From positions 62,001 to 126,000 of the forward strand of contig NZ_LZEX01000001.1 of the NCBI RefSeq assembly GCF_001676055.1: a stretch of DNA of 64,000 bases, written 5' to 3'. Origin of the DNA: Morganella psychrotolerans (GTDB lineage Bacteria > Pseudomonadota > Gammaproteobacteria > Enterobacterales > Enterobacteriaceae). The notes beneath the pieces are model-generated. The model worked only from the letters and a program-made list of their open reading frames with translations, was not told the origin of the DNA and searched no databases. A program made the position numbers and the translations under genes. Below are positions 15,987 through 24,784 of this stretch, in pieces (within the stretch, counting starts at the first letter, position 1; each line of letters opens with the position of its first letter).

Positions 15987-16515
15987 TACGTTTCCTTAAA
16001 CAGTCCTGGATATATAATATAAGTCGTTATATGACTACTTTAAAATTCCGGATGAATTATTGTCCGTATCATACCGCTGCTTATAAAAGATAGCATAGCA
16101 AGATGACGAAAATATAATATCTGAGACGTCTTCTTTTATATTAACCATATTAAAAGCATGGTTATTTTTTATGCTCCGGCTATGTCTGTTCGTGCCATTG
16201 AAAAAGCACGATTTAATTTAACCTGACACACTGTTTTACAACGAATAATGAACGCCTTATTCACATTCGGGTATATTATTAACATGCTGATATGTAATAA
16301 ATTGACCTGAAAATGACTCATCTGTTGTTCCCGGGTGGATTAATGAGACGTTAATCAAAAAAATTACATTACGACATCACGAAAAAAGCATAGTATGTCA
16401 ATATTATGCGCCTGTTTTTAGCCGGGTATAACTATATTTAAACTCAGACCACTTACCACTTTTGGTAGTCTGTGATAAAATTGATTCAAATCAATATTAT
16501 TTCAAGAGCAAGCCT
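15987..16515. other. Intergenic region upstream of fnr
   Basis: About 530 AT-rich bases separate the divergent quinone oxidoreductase and fnr genes. Apart from the FNR box near its right end I find no gene, RNA or repeat in it. Confidence 0.6.
16481..16494. promoter_or_regulatory. FNR box upstream of fnr
   Basis: TTGATTCAAATCAA is a full FNR consensus palindrome (TTGAT-N4-ATCAA), 22 bases before the fnr start codon. The position fits negative autoregulation, as in E. coli. Confidence 0.88.
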
Positions 16516-17274
16516 ATGATCCCGGAAAAACGTGTAGTACGTAGAATTCAATCAGGCGGCTGTGCGATCCATTGTCAGGATTGCAGCATCAGCCAGCTGT
16601 GTATCCCTTTTACGCTTAATGAGCATGAGCTGGATCAGCTTGATAATATCATTGAGCGCAAAAAGCCTATCCAGAAAGGTCAGGCGCTGTTCAAAGCCGG
16701 AGATGAACTGAAATCTCTGTATGCTATCCGCTCCGGAACCATCAAGAGTTATACCATTACCGAAGAAGGTGATGAGCAAATCACCGGTTTTCATCTGGCG
16801 GGTGACCTGGTGGGTTTTGACGCTATTATCAATACCGAACATCCGAGCTTCGCACAGGCACTGGAAACCTCGATGGTCTGTGAAATTCCGTATGAAACCC
16901 TGGACGACCTCTCAGGGAAGATGCCGAATTTACGCCAGCAAATGATGCGTCTGATGAGCGGCGAAATTAAAGGCGACCAGGAAATGATCCTGTTGTTGTC
17001 TAAAAAGAACGCAGAAGAACGCTTAGCGGCATTTATTTATAATTTATCACGCCGTTTTGCACAGCGTGGTTTCTCTCCGCGTGAATTCCGCCTGACCATG
17101 ACCCGTGGTGATATCGGTAACTACCTCGGTCTGACTGTCGAAACAATCAGTCGTTTACTGGGGCGTTTCCAGAAAAGCGGCATGCTGGCCGTAAAAGGTA
17201 AGTACATTACCATTGAAGATATGGATCAGCTGGCAGCCCTCGCCGGTAAAGTACCTGCTCTGCCACAGGACTGA
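16516..17274 (+). CDS. fnr: FNR anaerobic transcriptional regulator
   Basis: The 252-residue protein is the oxygen-sensing regulator FNR. The N-terminal cysteines ([14 protein letters not shown]; Cys20, 23 and 29) and the internal Cys in [11 protein letters not shown] provide the four ligands of the [4Fe-4S] cluster. The DNA-binding helix [17 protein letters not shown] carries the E-x2-S-R contacts for TTGAT half-sites. The start at 16516 gives the usual length (E. coli 250); the frame open from 16462 would run over the FNR box. It switches genes between aerobic and anaerobic metabolism and likely controls several neighbours, including nitric-oxide and hydrogenase-type functions elsewhere. 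Confidence 0.97.
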   Translation: MIPEKRVVRRIQSGGCAIHCQDCSISQLCIPFTLNEHELDQLDNIIERKKPIQKGQALFKAGDELKSLYAIRSGTIKSYTITEEGDEQITGFHLAGDLVGFDAIINTEHPSFAQALETSMVCEIPYETLDDLSGKMPNLRQQMMRLMSGEIKGDQEMILLLSKKNAEERLAAFIYNLSRRFAQRGFSPREFRLTMTRGDIGNYLGLTVETISRLLGRFQKSGMLAVKGKYITIEDMDQLAALAGKVPALPQD

Positions 17275-17316
17275 TTAATAAAGATACCGGGACTGCATTT
17301 CTCTGCGCTGTGATCT

Positions 17317-17345
17317 GCACCAGACCGAATTATTTCGGTTTGGTG
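17317..17345 (+). terminator. Hairpin after fnr
   Basis: A 13-bp stem with one mismatch or wobble (GCACCAGACCGAA with TTCGGTTTGGTGC) follows fnr by about 40 bases and leads into TAATATTT. It is a weak intrinsic terminator or processing site. Confidence 0.5.
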
Positions 17346-17420
17346 CTAATATTTCCTACATTCCTGCTCCGGTTTGGTTTATCTTTACAGATACGAATCC
17401 CGTTCCGCGAGGAGAGATGA

Positions 17421-18362
17421 ATGTCTGACTATCAAAACCTCTTAGTTGCAATAGACCCCAATCAGGATGATCAGCCGGCATTACGGCGTGCGGTATATAT
17501 CGTGCAACGCAATGGCGGACGAATTAAGGCTTTCTTACCTATCTATGACCTCTCTTATGACATGACAACCCTGCTCTCCCCTGAAGAGCGGGATGCGATG
17601 CGCAAAGGTGTTATTGCTCAGCGCAGTGCATGGATTAAACAGCAGGCGCGTTATTATCTGGAAGCCGGCATCGACATTGAAGTAAAAGTCGTGTGGCATA
17701 ACCGTCCTTATGAGGCCATTATCAAAGAAGTGATCAGCGGCGGTCATGACCTGATGCTGAAAATGGCGCATCAGAATGATAAGTTTGAATCATTGATATT
17801 CACCCCGCTTGACTGGCATCTGCTGCGCAAATGTCCGTGTCCGGTCTGGATGGTGAAAGATAAAGTCTGGCCGGAACAAGGTTCTGTGGTGGTCGGCGTG
17901 AATCTGTCAAATGAAGAGTCTTATCACGATGCACTGAATCTGAAGCTGGTGGCTATCACACAAGAGCTCGCCAAACGGATAGTCAAAGATCCCGCTATTC
18001 ATCTGGTCAGCGCGTACCCGGTTGCCCCTATTAATATCGCGATTGAATTGCCGGACTTCGACCCGAACACCTACAATAATGCCCTGCGCGGACAGCACCT
18101 TATCGCAATGAAAGAGCTGCGCCAGCAGTTCTCTATCGGTGAGGAATACACGCATGTGTATGAGGGATTGCCGGAGAAAGTCATTCCTGAAGTGACTGCT
18201 GAACTGAATGCCGGGGTGGTTGTACTGGGAATTATCGGGCGGACCGGGATTTCAGCGGCGTTCCTCGGTAATACGGCGGAGCATGTCGTTGATCATCTCA
18301 AATGTGACCTTCTGGCGGTAAAACCGGATGGTTTTGTGTGCCCGATTGATGATGATGATTAA
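17421..18362 (+). CDS. uspE: Universal stress protein E
   Basis: The protein of 313 residues has two tandem Usp domains: one starting [21 protein letters not shown] and one with [13 protein letters not shown], the second ending in [25 protein letters not shown], the ATP-loop-like G-x2-G-x9-G-(S/T) region. Length and placement next to fnr match E. coli UspE, a cytoplasmic protein linked to stress resistance, motility and adhesion. It follows GAGGAGAGATGA, a strong ribosome-binding site. Confidence 0.93.
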   Translation: MSDYQNLLVAIDPNQDDQPALRRAVYIVQRNGGRIKAFLPIYDLSYDMTTLLSPEERDAMRKGVIAQRSAWIKQQARYYLEAGIDIEVKVVWHNRPYEAIIKEVISGGHDLMLKMAHQNDKFESLIFTPLDWHLLRKCPCPVWMVKDKVWPEQGSVVVGVNLSNEESYHDALNLKLVAITQELAKRIVKDPAIHLVSAYPVAPINIAIELPDFDPNTYNNALRGQHLIAMKELRQQFSIGEEYTHVYEGLPEKVIPEVTAELNAGVVVLGIIGRTGISAAFLGNTAEHVVDHLKCDLLAVKPDGFVCPIDDDD

Positions 18363-18398
18363 TTACTGATTAGTTTCTCGGCTATATAAAAAACGCAT

Positions 18399-18438
18399 AA
18401 AAAAGCGGGTGATTATGATTAATCACCCGTTTTTTGTT
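18399..18438. terminator. Bidirectional terminator between uspE and pntB
   Basis: The stem CGGGTGATT / AATCACCCG is flanked by A-run on the left and T-run on the right, so it can stop transcription from both the uspE side and the convergent pntB side. Confidence 0.88.
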
Positions 18439-18464
18439 TTAACTACTGATGTTAATAACCGGTT

Positions 18465-19862
18465 TTACAGTGAACGCAGAATCGCTTCACAGCTGGCTTT
18501 GGCGTCGCCAAATAACATCTGGGTGTTTTCTTTAAAGAACAGCGGGTTCTGAACCCCGGCGTAACCGGTATTCATCGAACGTTTGAATACAATCACGTTC
18601 TGCGCTTTCCAGACTTCCAGTACCGGCATTCCTGCAATCGGGCTGTTCGGGTCATCCAGCGCCGCCGGGTTAACCGTATCATTTGCGCCGATCACCAGAA
18701 CCACATCGGTATCTTTGAAATCATCATTGATTTCATCCATTTCCAGCACGATGTCATACGGCACTTTTGCTTCAGCCAGCAACACATTCATGTGACCCGG
18801 CAGACGTCCTGCCACAGGATGGATACCAAAACGTACCTTGACGCCTTTATCGCGCAGCTTCTGCGTAATATCGTGCACCGGATACTGTGCCTGGGCAACC
18901 GCCATACCATAGCCCGGAGTGATGATAACGGATGTGGCATTTTTCAGCATATCCGCCACTTCTTCCGCGTTGATTTCACGATGCTCACCGACTTCTTCAT
19001 CACCGGAGCTTGCTGTTCCGTCAGTTCCGAAGCCGCCTGCAATAACACTGAAGAAGGAGCGGTTCATTGCCTTACACATAATATAAGACAGAATCGCACC
19101 GGACGAACCGACCAGAGCACCGGTAACAATCAGAAGGTCATTACTCAGCATGAAACCGGCTGCCGCTGCTGCCCATCCTGAATAGGAGTTGAGCATAGAT
19201 ACCACGACCGGCATGTCTGCACCGCCGATAGAGGCAACAAGGTGCCAGCCGAATGCCAGGGCAATCACTGCCATCACGATTAAGGTGAGAACCTGTAACC
19301 CTGCGCTGTCTGTTTTAACAAAGGTCCACAACAGCAGGAAAGAGACAACCAGTGCCGCCAGGTTCAGTTTGTGACGGTTCGGCAGCATCAGCGGTTTTGA
19401 GGATAACTTACCGCATAATTTGCCGTAGGCAACAATTGAGCCGGTGAATGTTATCGCACCAATGAATATGCCAAGGAACACTTCAGTCAGGTGAATATTG
19501 TTCATCACCGAAGACGTCAGCGCCTGGTTGTGATCCATATAACTATTGAAACCGACCAGAACCGCAGCCAGACCCACAAAGCTGTGTAAAATCGCAACCA
19601 GCTCCGGCATTTCAGTCATTTCGACTTTACGCGCCAGACGAATACCAATCACAGCACCAATCACCATGGCAACAATGATCCAGCCGATATTGGATGAATA
19701 TGGTCCGAAAATGGTGGCAGCCAGTGCGATAGCCATCCCGATAACACCCAGCAGATTACCGCGCTGAGAGGTTTCGTGGCGGGATAACCCGGCAAGACTG
19801 AAGATAAATAAGATTGCGGCAACAATATATGCCGCTGTAACGACTCCGCCAGACATATTCAT
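18465..19862 (-). CDS. pntB: NAD(P) transhydrogenase subunit beta
   Basis: This 465-residue inner-membrane protein is the beta subunit of the proton-translocating transhydrogenase, which moves hydride from NADH to NADP+ driven by proton entry. Nine or so membrane segments occupy the first 280 residues; the C-terminal domain III ([49 protein letters not shown]) binds NADP(H). It overlaps the end of pntA by one base as TAATG, so the two are translationally coupled. Confidence 0.96.
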   Translation of the reverse strand: MNMSGGVVTAAYIVAAILFIFSLAGLSRHETSQRGNLLGVIGMAIALAATIFGPYSSNIGWIIVAMVIGAVIGIRLARKVEMTEMPELVAILHSFVGLAAVLVGFNSYMDHNQALTSSVMNNIHLTEVFLGIFIGAITFTGSIVAYGKLCGKLSSKPLMLPNRHKLNLAALVVSFLLLWTFVKTDSAGLQVLTLIVMAVIALAFGWHLVASIGGADMPVVVSMLNSYSGWAAAAAGFMLSNDLLIVTGALVGSSGAILSYIMCKAMNRSFFSVIAGGFGTDGTASSGDEEVGEHREINAEEVADMLKNATSVIITPGYGMAVAQAQYPVHDITQKLRDKGVKVRFGIHPVAGRLPGHMNVLLAEAKVPYDIVLEMDEINDDFKDTDVVLVIGANDTVNPAALDDPNSPIAGMPVLEVWKAQNVIVFKRSMNTGYAGVQNPLFFKENTQMLFGDAKASCEAILRSL

Positions 19863-21391
19863 TACCCCTTACGAAACATTTTAAGCATACGCTGAGTGAC
19901 GGTAAAACCGCCGAAGATATTGATACTGGCAATCAGCACCGCAATAAAGGAGAAAAACGTTACCCAGCCACCGCTGCCGATTTGCAGAAGTGCGCCGACA
20001 ACAATAATGCCCGAAATTGCATTGGTTACCGCCATCAGTGGCGTGTGCAGTGCATGGCTGACATTCCATACCACGTAGTAACCAACCACACAGGAGAGCG
20101 CAAAAACAGTAAAGTGGGATAAAAATTCCGCCGGAGCCACATTGGCGAGCCAGGCAAACAGAACAAACGCCAGCGCCATCAGTCCGTATTTCAGCCACGG
20201 AGACATTGGTTTTGCCGGTTTCTTTTCAGCTTTTACCGCAGCAGGTTTTGCCTGCGGCTGAGCTGAAACCTGGATTGGTGGTGCCGGCCAGGTGATTTCA
20301 CCGGCTTTCACCACAGTCAGACCACGGATGACCACATCATCAAAATCAATATTGATTTCGCCGTTTTTCTCTTTGCACATCAGCTTCATCAGGTTCACCA
20401 GGTTGGTGCCGTAAAGCTGAGAAGACTGAGTTGCCAGACGCGCGGCGAGATCGGTATAACCAATGATTTTCACCCCGTTTTCGGTGGTGTGAATCTCACC
20501 CGGCACTGTCAGTTCGCAGTTACCGCCGTTTTGCGCGGCTAAATCGACAATCACACTGCCCGCTTTCATCGACCCGACCATGTCTTTTGTGATGAGTTTT
20601 GGTGCCGGACGTCCCGGGATCAGTGCGGTAGTCACAATGATATCAACGTCTTTTGCCTGTTCAGCAAACAGCGCCATTTCTGCCTTAATAAAGGCTTCTG
20701 ACATCACTTTTGCATAGCCGTCACCGCTGCCTGCGGCTTCCTCGAAATGCAGTTCGAGGAAATCAGCGCCCATGCTGTTGACCTGCTCTTTTACTTCAGG
20801 GCGGGTATCGAATGCGCGGACTATCGCACCCAGGCTGCCTGCGGCACCAATGGCGGCAAGACCGGCAACACCAGCTCCGATAACCAGCACTTTTGCCGGC
20901 GGAATTTTACCGGCGGCAGTGATTTGTCCGGTGAAAAAACGACCGAATGCATTGGCGGCTTCAACAATTGCACGGTAACCGGCAATATTGGCCATCGAAC
21001 TGAGCGCATCCAGTGACTGTGCACGGGAAATACGCGGAACCGAGTCCATTGCAAACACGTTAACGCCCTGCGCAGACAATTTTTCAAGCAGCTGCGGGTT
21101 CTGGGCAGGCCAGATAAAGCTGACCAGAGAACTGCCTGCTTTCATCAGCGGGATTTCACTGTCAAGCGGTGCGTTTACCTTAAAAATAAGGTCAGACTGC
21201 CAGACATCCTGTGTGCCGGCGATATCTGCCCCGGCTTCACGGTAAGCGTTGTCATCAAAACTGGCAAGATGACCGGCTCCTGTTTCAACAACCACATCAA
21301 ACCCGAGTTTTTTCAGTTGTACAATGGTAGCCGGCGTGGCGGCGACCCGGGTTTCACTGGACTGTCGCTCTTTTGGTACACCAATACGCAT
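19862..21391 (-). CDS. pntA: NAD(P) transhydrogenase subunit alpha
   Basis: The 509-residue alpha subunit has the NAD(H)-binding domain I ([57 protein letters not shown]) followed by four C-terminal membrane helices. With PntB it forms the energy-linked transhydrogenase that supplies NADPH. The length equals that of E. coli PntA. An ERIC-derived sequence sits directly upstream of its ribosome-binding site and must be part of, or lie just before, the 5' leader. Confidence 0.96.
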   Translation of the reverse strand: MRIGVPKERQSSETRVAATPATIVQLKKLGFDVVVETGAGHLASFDDNAYREAGADIAGTQDVWQSDLIFKVNAPLDSEIPLMKAGSSLVSFIWPAQNPQLLEKLSAQGVNVFAMDSVPRISRAQSLDALSSMANIAGYRAIVEAANAFGRFFTGQITAAGKIPPAKVLVIGAGVAGLAAIGAAGSLGAIVRAFDTRPEVKEQVNSMGADFLELHFEEAAGSGDGYAKVMSEAFIKAEMALFAEQAKDVDIIVTTALIPGRPAPKLITKDMVGSMKAGSVIVDLAAQNGGNCELTVPGEIHTTENGVKIIGYTDLAARLATQSSQLYGTNLVNLMKLMCKEKNGEINIDFDDVVIRGLTVVKAGEITWPAPPIQVSAQPQAKPAAVKAEKKPAKPMSPWLKYGLMALAFVLFAWLANVAPAEFLSHFTVFALSCVVGYYVVWNVSHALHTPLMAVTNAISGIIVVGALLQIGSGGWVTFFSFIAVLIASINIFGGFTVTQRMLKMFRKG

Positions 21392-21857
21392 AATGTTCCC
21401 TTATATGTACCCTTATTCATTCAACCTGCAGGTTCGTTGGCTGCGGTCAGCCTGCCTGTGCGCTGAATGACGTTGGGTAATAAGCTCAAGTGTTTTACGG
21501 ACATGCTGGTCAGACTTGTGCATAAAAAAACAGCCATCTGCACGAAATCAGATCAAACACACCCTTTTATCTGAAATGTCCTAATAACCTACTGAAAAAT
21601 GTGATATCGATCCATCTAATTTATTCGTTAATTCATACTAAACAGTATTTCCCCGGACAGAAAATTATTTTGCCGATAAATGACTATGATTGCATAAATT
21701 TGTGGTAAAAATTGCTGTATGATTAACAGTCTCAAACCGGCACGATAAATTAAAGCGACAACAAGCACAAATACATGTCATAATCGTGCGGCCAGGATAT
21801 AAAATTACAGGTTCAGCACGTTATGAATATTAATTGCGCAAGGCGGAAGGATTTTGT
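21392..21857. other. Divergent intergenic region between pntA and ydgH
   Basis: It contains the shortened ERIC element next to pntA and about 375 bases of AT-rich DNA that should hold promoters for both genes. I see no additional gene. Confidence 0.6.
21405..21480. repeat. Shortened ERIC element in the pntA leader
   Basis: The terminal sequences TACCCTTATTCATTCAACC and GAATGACGTTGGGTA match the ERIC ends seen elsewhere in the window. The central ERIC core is missing. It begins 14 bases from the pntA start codon. Confidence 0.75.
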
Positions 21858-22814
21858 ATGAAGCTGAAAACAACGGTCATCGCATCTGCGATGTTTTTTT
21901 CATTTACGAGTTTGCTGCCGGTTCACGCAGCACAGGAATTAACGCCGGAGCAAGCGGCTCAATACCAACCTTTTGAGCGCATTGCCGTTACAGGCCGTTT
22001 CAATGCAATTTACGAAGCTGCTGCCGCCGTTTCCCGTAAAGCAGACAAAATGGGTGCCGATGCTTTCTATATCCAGAGCCTCGATGATCTGAACAGTAAC
22101 GGAAACATGCGTGTGGTTGCTGATGTTTACCACAAAGATGCTGCACCGGCTGAAAAGAAAAACTACCGGTCATTCCGCGGTATCAATGAATTACCTGAAA
22201 AAGAAGCCATTGGTCTCCAGCCTTTCGACACAGTGACGGTAAACGGGTATTTCGCCAACAGTCCTGATCTGAATGATGCTATTGCCAAAGAAGCCATCAA
22301 AAAAGGCGCAGCCTCTTTCTTTATCGTCCGTAATATCTTTACCAATGACGGCGGTAATCAGCTGGCAACAGCCTATGTTTATAAAGCCGATGCACCTAAG
22401 CGTATTCTTCAGACCGATGAAGCGCTGATCCCTGCTGATTCAGATGCCGGCCGTGCCGCACTGGCAGCCGGTGGTGAAGCGGCAAAACAGGTTGAAATTC
22501 CGGGCGTTGCCTCTTCAACAGATACTGCCGGTAACAGCGTAGGTCGTTTCTTTGAAACTCAGGCGTCACGTGGCGGGCGTTACACTGTTACTTTGCCTGA
22601 CGGTACTAAAGTAGAAGAGCTGAATAAAGCCTCTGCCGCTGTTATGGCACCATTTGACAGCGTAACCTTCACCGGTTATTACACAACCTCTCCGGAAGTG
22701 TCTTATCAGGTGGCGAAACGTGCAGCAGCCAAAGGCGCAAAATTTTACCACATTACCCGCCAATGGCAGGCCAGTGGCGGTAACGTGACCATCAGCGCGG
22801 ATTTCTATAAGTAA
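21858..22814 (+). CDS. ydgH: YdgH periplasmic protein with three DUF1471 domains
   Basis: The 318-residue product begins with a signal peptide (MKLKTTVIASAMFFSFTSLL, then PVHAAQ) and has three BhsA/McbA-type DUF1471 repeats, recognisable as FERIAVTGRFNAIYEAAAAV, FDTVTVNGYFANSPDLNDA and FDSVTFTGYYTTSPEVSYQ, each followed by a K-G-A-x-F motif. E. coli YdgH has the same architecture and length and works in the cell envelope. The start at 21858 follows GGAAGG; the longer frame lacks a signal peptide. It ends in a strong terminator. Confidence 0.93.
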   Translation: MKLKTTVIASAMFFSFTSLLPVHAAQELTPEQAAQYQPFERIAVTGRFNAIYEAAAAVSRKADKMGADAFYIQSLDDLNSNGNMRVVADVYHKDAAPAEKKNYRSFRGINELPEKEAIGLQPFDTVTVNGYFANSPDLNDAIAKEAIKKGAASFFIVRNIFTNDGGNQLATAYVYKADAPKRILQTDEALIPADSDAGRAALAAGGEAAKQVEIPGVASSTDTAGNSVGRFFETQASRGGRYTVTLPDGTKVEELNKASAAVMAPFDSVTFTGYYTTSPEVSYQVAKRAAAKGAKFYHITRQWQASGGNVTISADFYK

Positions 22815-22831
22815 TCCATTCCTGCGGTCAA

Positions 22832-22864
22832 TAAAAAGCGTATCGTCTGATACGCTTTTTTTAT
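22832..22864 (+). terminator. ydgH intrinsic terminator
   Basis: AAAAAGCGTATC and GATACGCTTTTTTT form a tight stem with a T-run, 17 bases after the ydgH stop. Confidence 0.9.
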
Positions 22865-22910
22865 ACCTTTAATTCAGTACGTTTACCTTATCCTCACAAT
22901 CTGCTGCAAA

Positions 22911-22972
22911 TGCATTAAGTAACAGTAAATATGCATAATATAATGCAATTAATGCATGATTAAACATTGCAT
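22911..22972. promoter_or_regulatory. Cluster of TGCAT/ATGCA half-sites upstream of ydgI
   Basis: Five TGCAT or ATGCA motifs occur within 62 bases, spaced at roughly 10-, 11-, 15- and 21-base intervals. This looks like an operator array for a multimeric regulator; ArgR is a candidate because the gene is an amino-acid antiporter, but the sites differ from the usual ARG box. Confidence 0.35.
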
Positions 22973-23082
22973 ATCCCCCCGACTCTCCGTACAATCAGCG
23001 CCAATTTTTGCGTATTCAGTCAAATTGATTGCATGAATACCCTGCACTTATATTACTGCTGCAGACTTACCGGGATGGTACT

Positions 23083-24474
23083 TTGGATAAAAAACTCAGT
23101 TTAACCGCGCTTACGGCATTAGTGCTCAGCTCAATGGTGGGCGCCGGTGTTTTCAGCCTGCCGCAAAATATGGCAGAAGTCGCCAGCCCGGCAGCACTAA
23201 TCATCGGCTGGTCAATTACCGGCGTCGGTATTCTCTTTCTCGCTTTTGCATTACTGCTTCTTTCCCGTCTGCGTCCTGATCTTGATGGCGGCATCTTTAC
23301 CTATGCCAAAGACGGATTCGGCGAGCTGATAGGTTTCTGCTCGGCATGGGGATATTGGCTGTGCGCCGTGATTGCCAATGTGTCTTATCTGGTTATCGTG
23401 TTTGCTGCATTCAGTTTTTTTACTGATACACCTGAGCATATTGTTTTTGGTGATGGTAATACCTGGCAATCACTGATTGGTGAATCTGTTCTGCTGTGGA
23501 TTGTTCATTGCCTGGTTCTGCGCGGTGTTCAGACTGCCGCAGGTATTAATAAACTCGCCACATTTGCCAAGCTGGTGCCTCTCGGTCTGTTTATTGTGCT
23601 TGCGGTGATCGCCTTCCGCTGGGATACATTTCATCTCGATTTTACCGGTGTTGAGCTGGGTGTTCCGGTCTGGCAACAGGTAAAAGACACTATGCTTATC
23701 ACATTGTGGGTTTTTATCGGTATTGAAGGTGCAGTTGTTGTCTCTGCCCGCGCACGGCGGCGCAAAGATGTCGGACTGGCAACCATGTTTGCCGTGATAT
23801 CAGCATTAAGTATCTATATCTGTGTAACGCTGCTCTCTCTCGGGGTTGTTGCCCGTCCGGAACTGGCTGAAATGCGTAATCCGTCGATGGCCACACTGAT
23901 GGTGAATCTGATTGGCGGCAGCGGCGAAATTATCATTGCTGCGGGGCTGATAGTCTCTGTCTGCGGCGCGTATCTGAGCTGGACAATTATGGCAGCGGAA
24001 GTCCCGTTTATTGCCGCACTTCACGGATCTTTTCCGTCTCCGTTCAAAAAGCAGAATGCAAACAATACACCATCGACATCATTATGGATGACAAACTGTG
24101 CGGTGCAGCTTGCGCTGGTGCTGATCTGGCTGAGTGGCAGCAATTATAATACGTTGCTGACGATTGCGTCTGAAATGATTCTGGTGCCCTATTTTCTGGT
24201 CGGCGCTTTCCTGGTGAAAACTGCGTTGAGACTAAAAAAACCGGCACTGCTGGGCGTGGGAATGGTCGCGGCACTGTACGGATTATGGCTGATTTATGCC
24301 TCCGGTTTGCTCAATCTGCTGCTTTCCGTAGTGCTTTACGCGCCGGGAATCCTGGTTTTTCTGTACGCGCTGAAAAATCGTGAAATAAAAACCACCCTGC
24401 ACTTTGTTGAGTGGACCATTATTGCCCTCCTGCTGGCAGGAGCGGTTCCTGCGCTCTGGTATTTAATCCGATAG
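23083..24474 (+). CDS. ydgI: YdgI/ArcD-type amino-acid antiporter
   Basis: This APC-superfamily inner-membrane carrier has about twelve membrane segments and the family start LSLTALTALVLSSMVGAGVF, as in E. coli YdgI, an arginine/ornithine antiporter-like protein. The start is set at the TTG at 23083, which gives an N-terminus (LDKKLSL) matching the MEKKLGL of E. coli. An ATG at 23029 would add 18 residues with no family match. The gene is followed by a 20-bp perfect hairpin. Substrate assignment follows the family and is not proven. Confidence 0.85.
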   Translation: MDKKLSLTALTALVLSSMVGAGVFSLPQNMAEVASPAALIIGWSITGVGILFLAFALLLLSRLRPDLDGGIFTYAKDGFGELIGFCSAWGYWLCAVIANVSYLVIVFAAFSFFTDTPEHIVFGDGNTWQSLIGESVLLWIVHCLVLRGVQTAAGINKLATFAKLVPLGLFIVLAVIAFRWDTFHLDFTGVELGVPVWQQVKDTMLITLWVFIGIEGAVVVSARARRRKDVGLATMFAVISALSIYICVTLLSLGVVARPELAEMRNPSMATLMVNLIGGSGEIIIAAGLIVSVCGAYLSWTIMAAEVPFIAALHGSFPSPFKKQNANNTPSTSLWMTNCAVQLALVLIWLSGSNYNTLLTIASEMILVPYFLVGAFLVKTALRLKKPALLGVGMVAALYGLWLIYASGLLNLLLSVVLYAPGILVFLYALKNREIKTTLHFVEWTIIALLLAGAVPALWYLIR

Positions 24475-24519
24475 TTATCTGAGCGTAGCGGGCCAACGCG
24501 GCCCGCTACGCTCAGATAA
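24475..24519. terminator. 20-bp perfect hairpin after ydgI
   Basis: A 20-bp stem with a five-base loop begins at the base after the ydgI stop codon. There is no long T-run, but the stem is very strong. It marks the border between core genes and the bacteriocin block. Confidence 0.65.
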
Positions 24520-24784
24520 TCCCTACACCAGAAGTGCCCCGCCTTTTTATCCCTGTTATGCTAATCAGACACGATAGTTTATCGGGTCTGATTTTAAATA
24601 AAGAAAAATTGTATGTTGTAACTAATTAACGTATAGAATACTGTTCTAAAACATCAGCCACCTACCGATGTATCCAGATTAAAGCTCTCAACCAAACCGG
24701 AGAGAGCTAATCATATTGCTTTATTTACTACTGTTTTTTTGTACGCTTGCTTTAATGGACTCTTTTTCTTCTGGTGAGAGTTGC

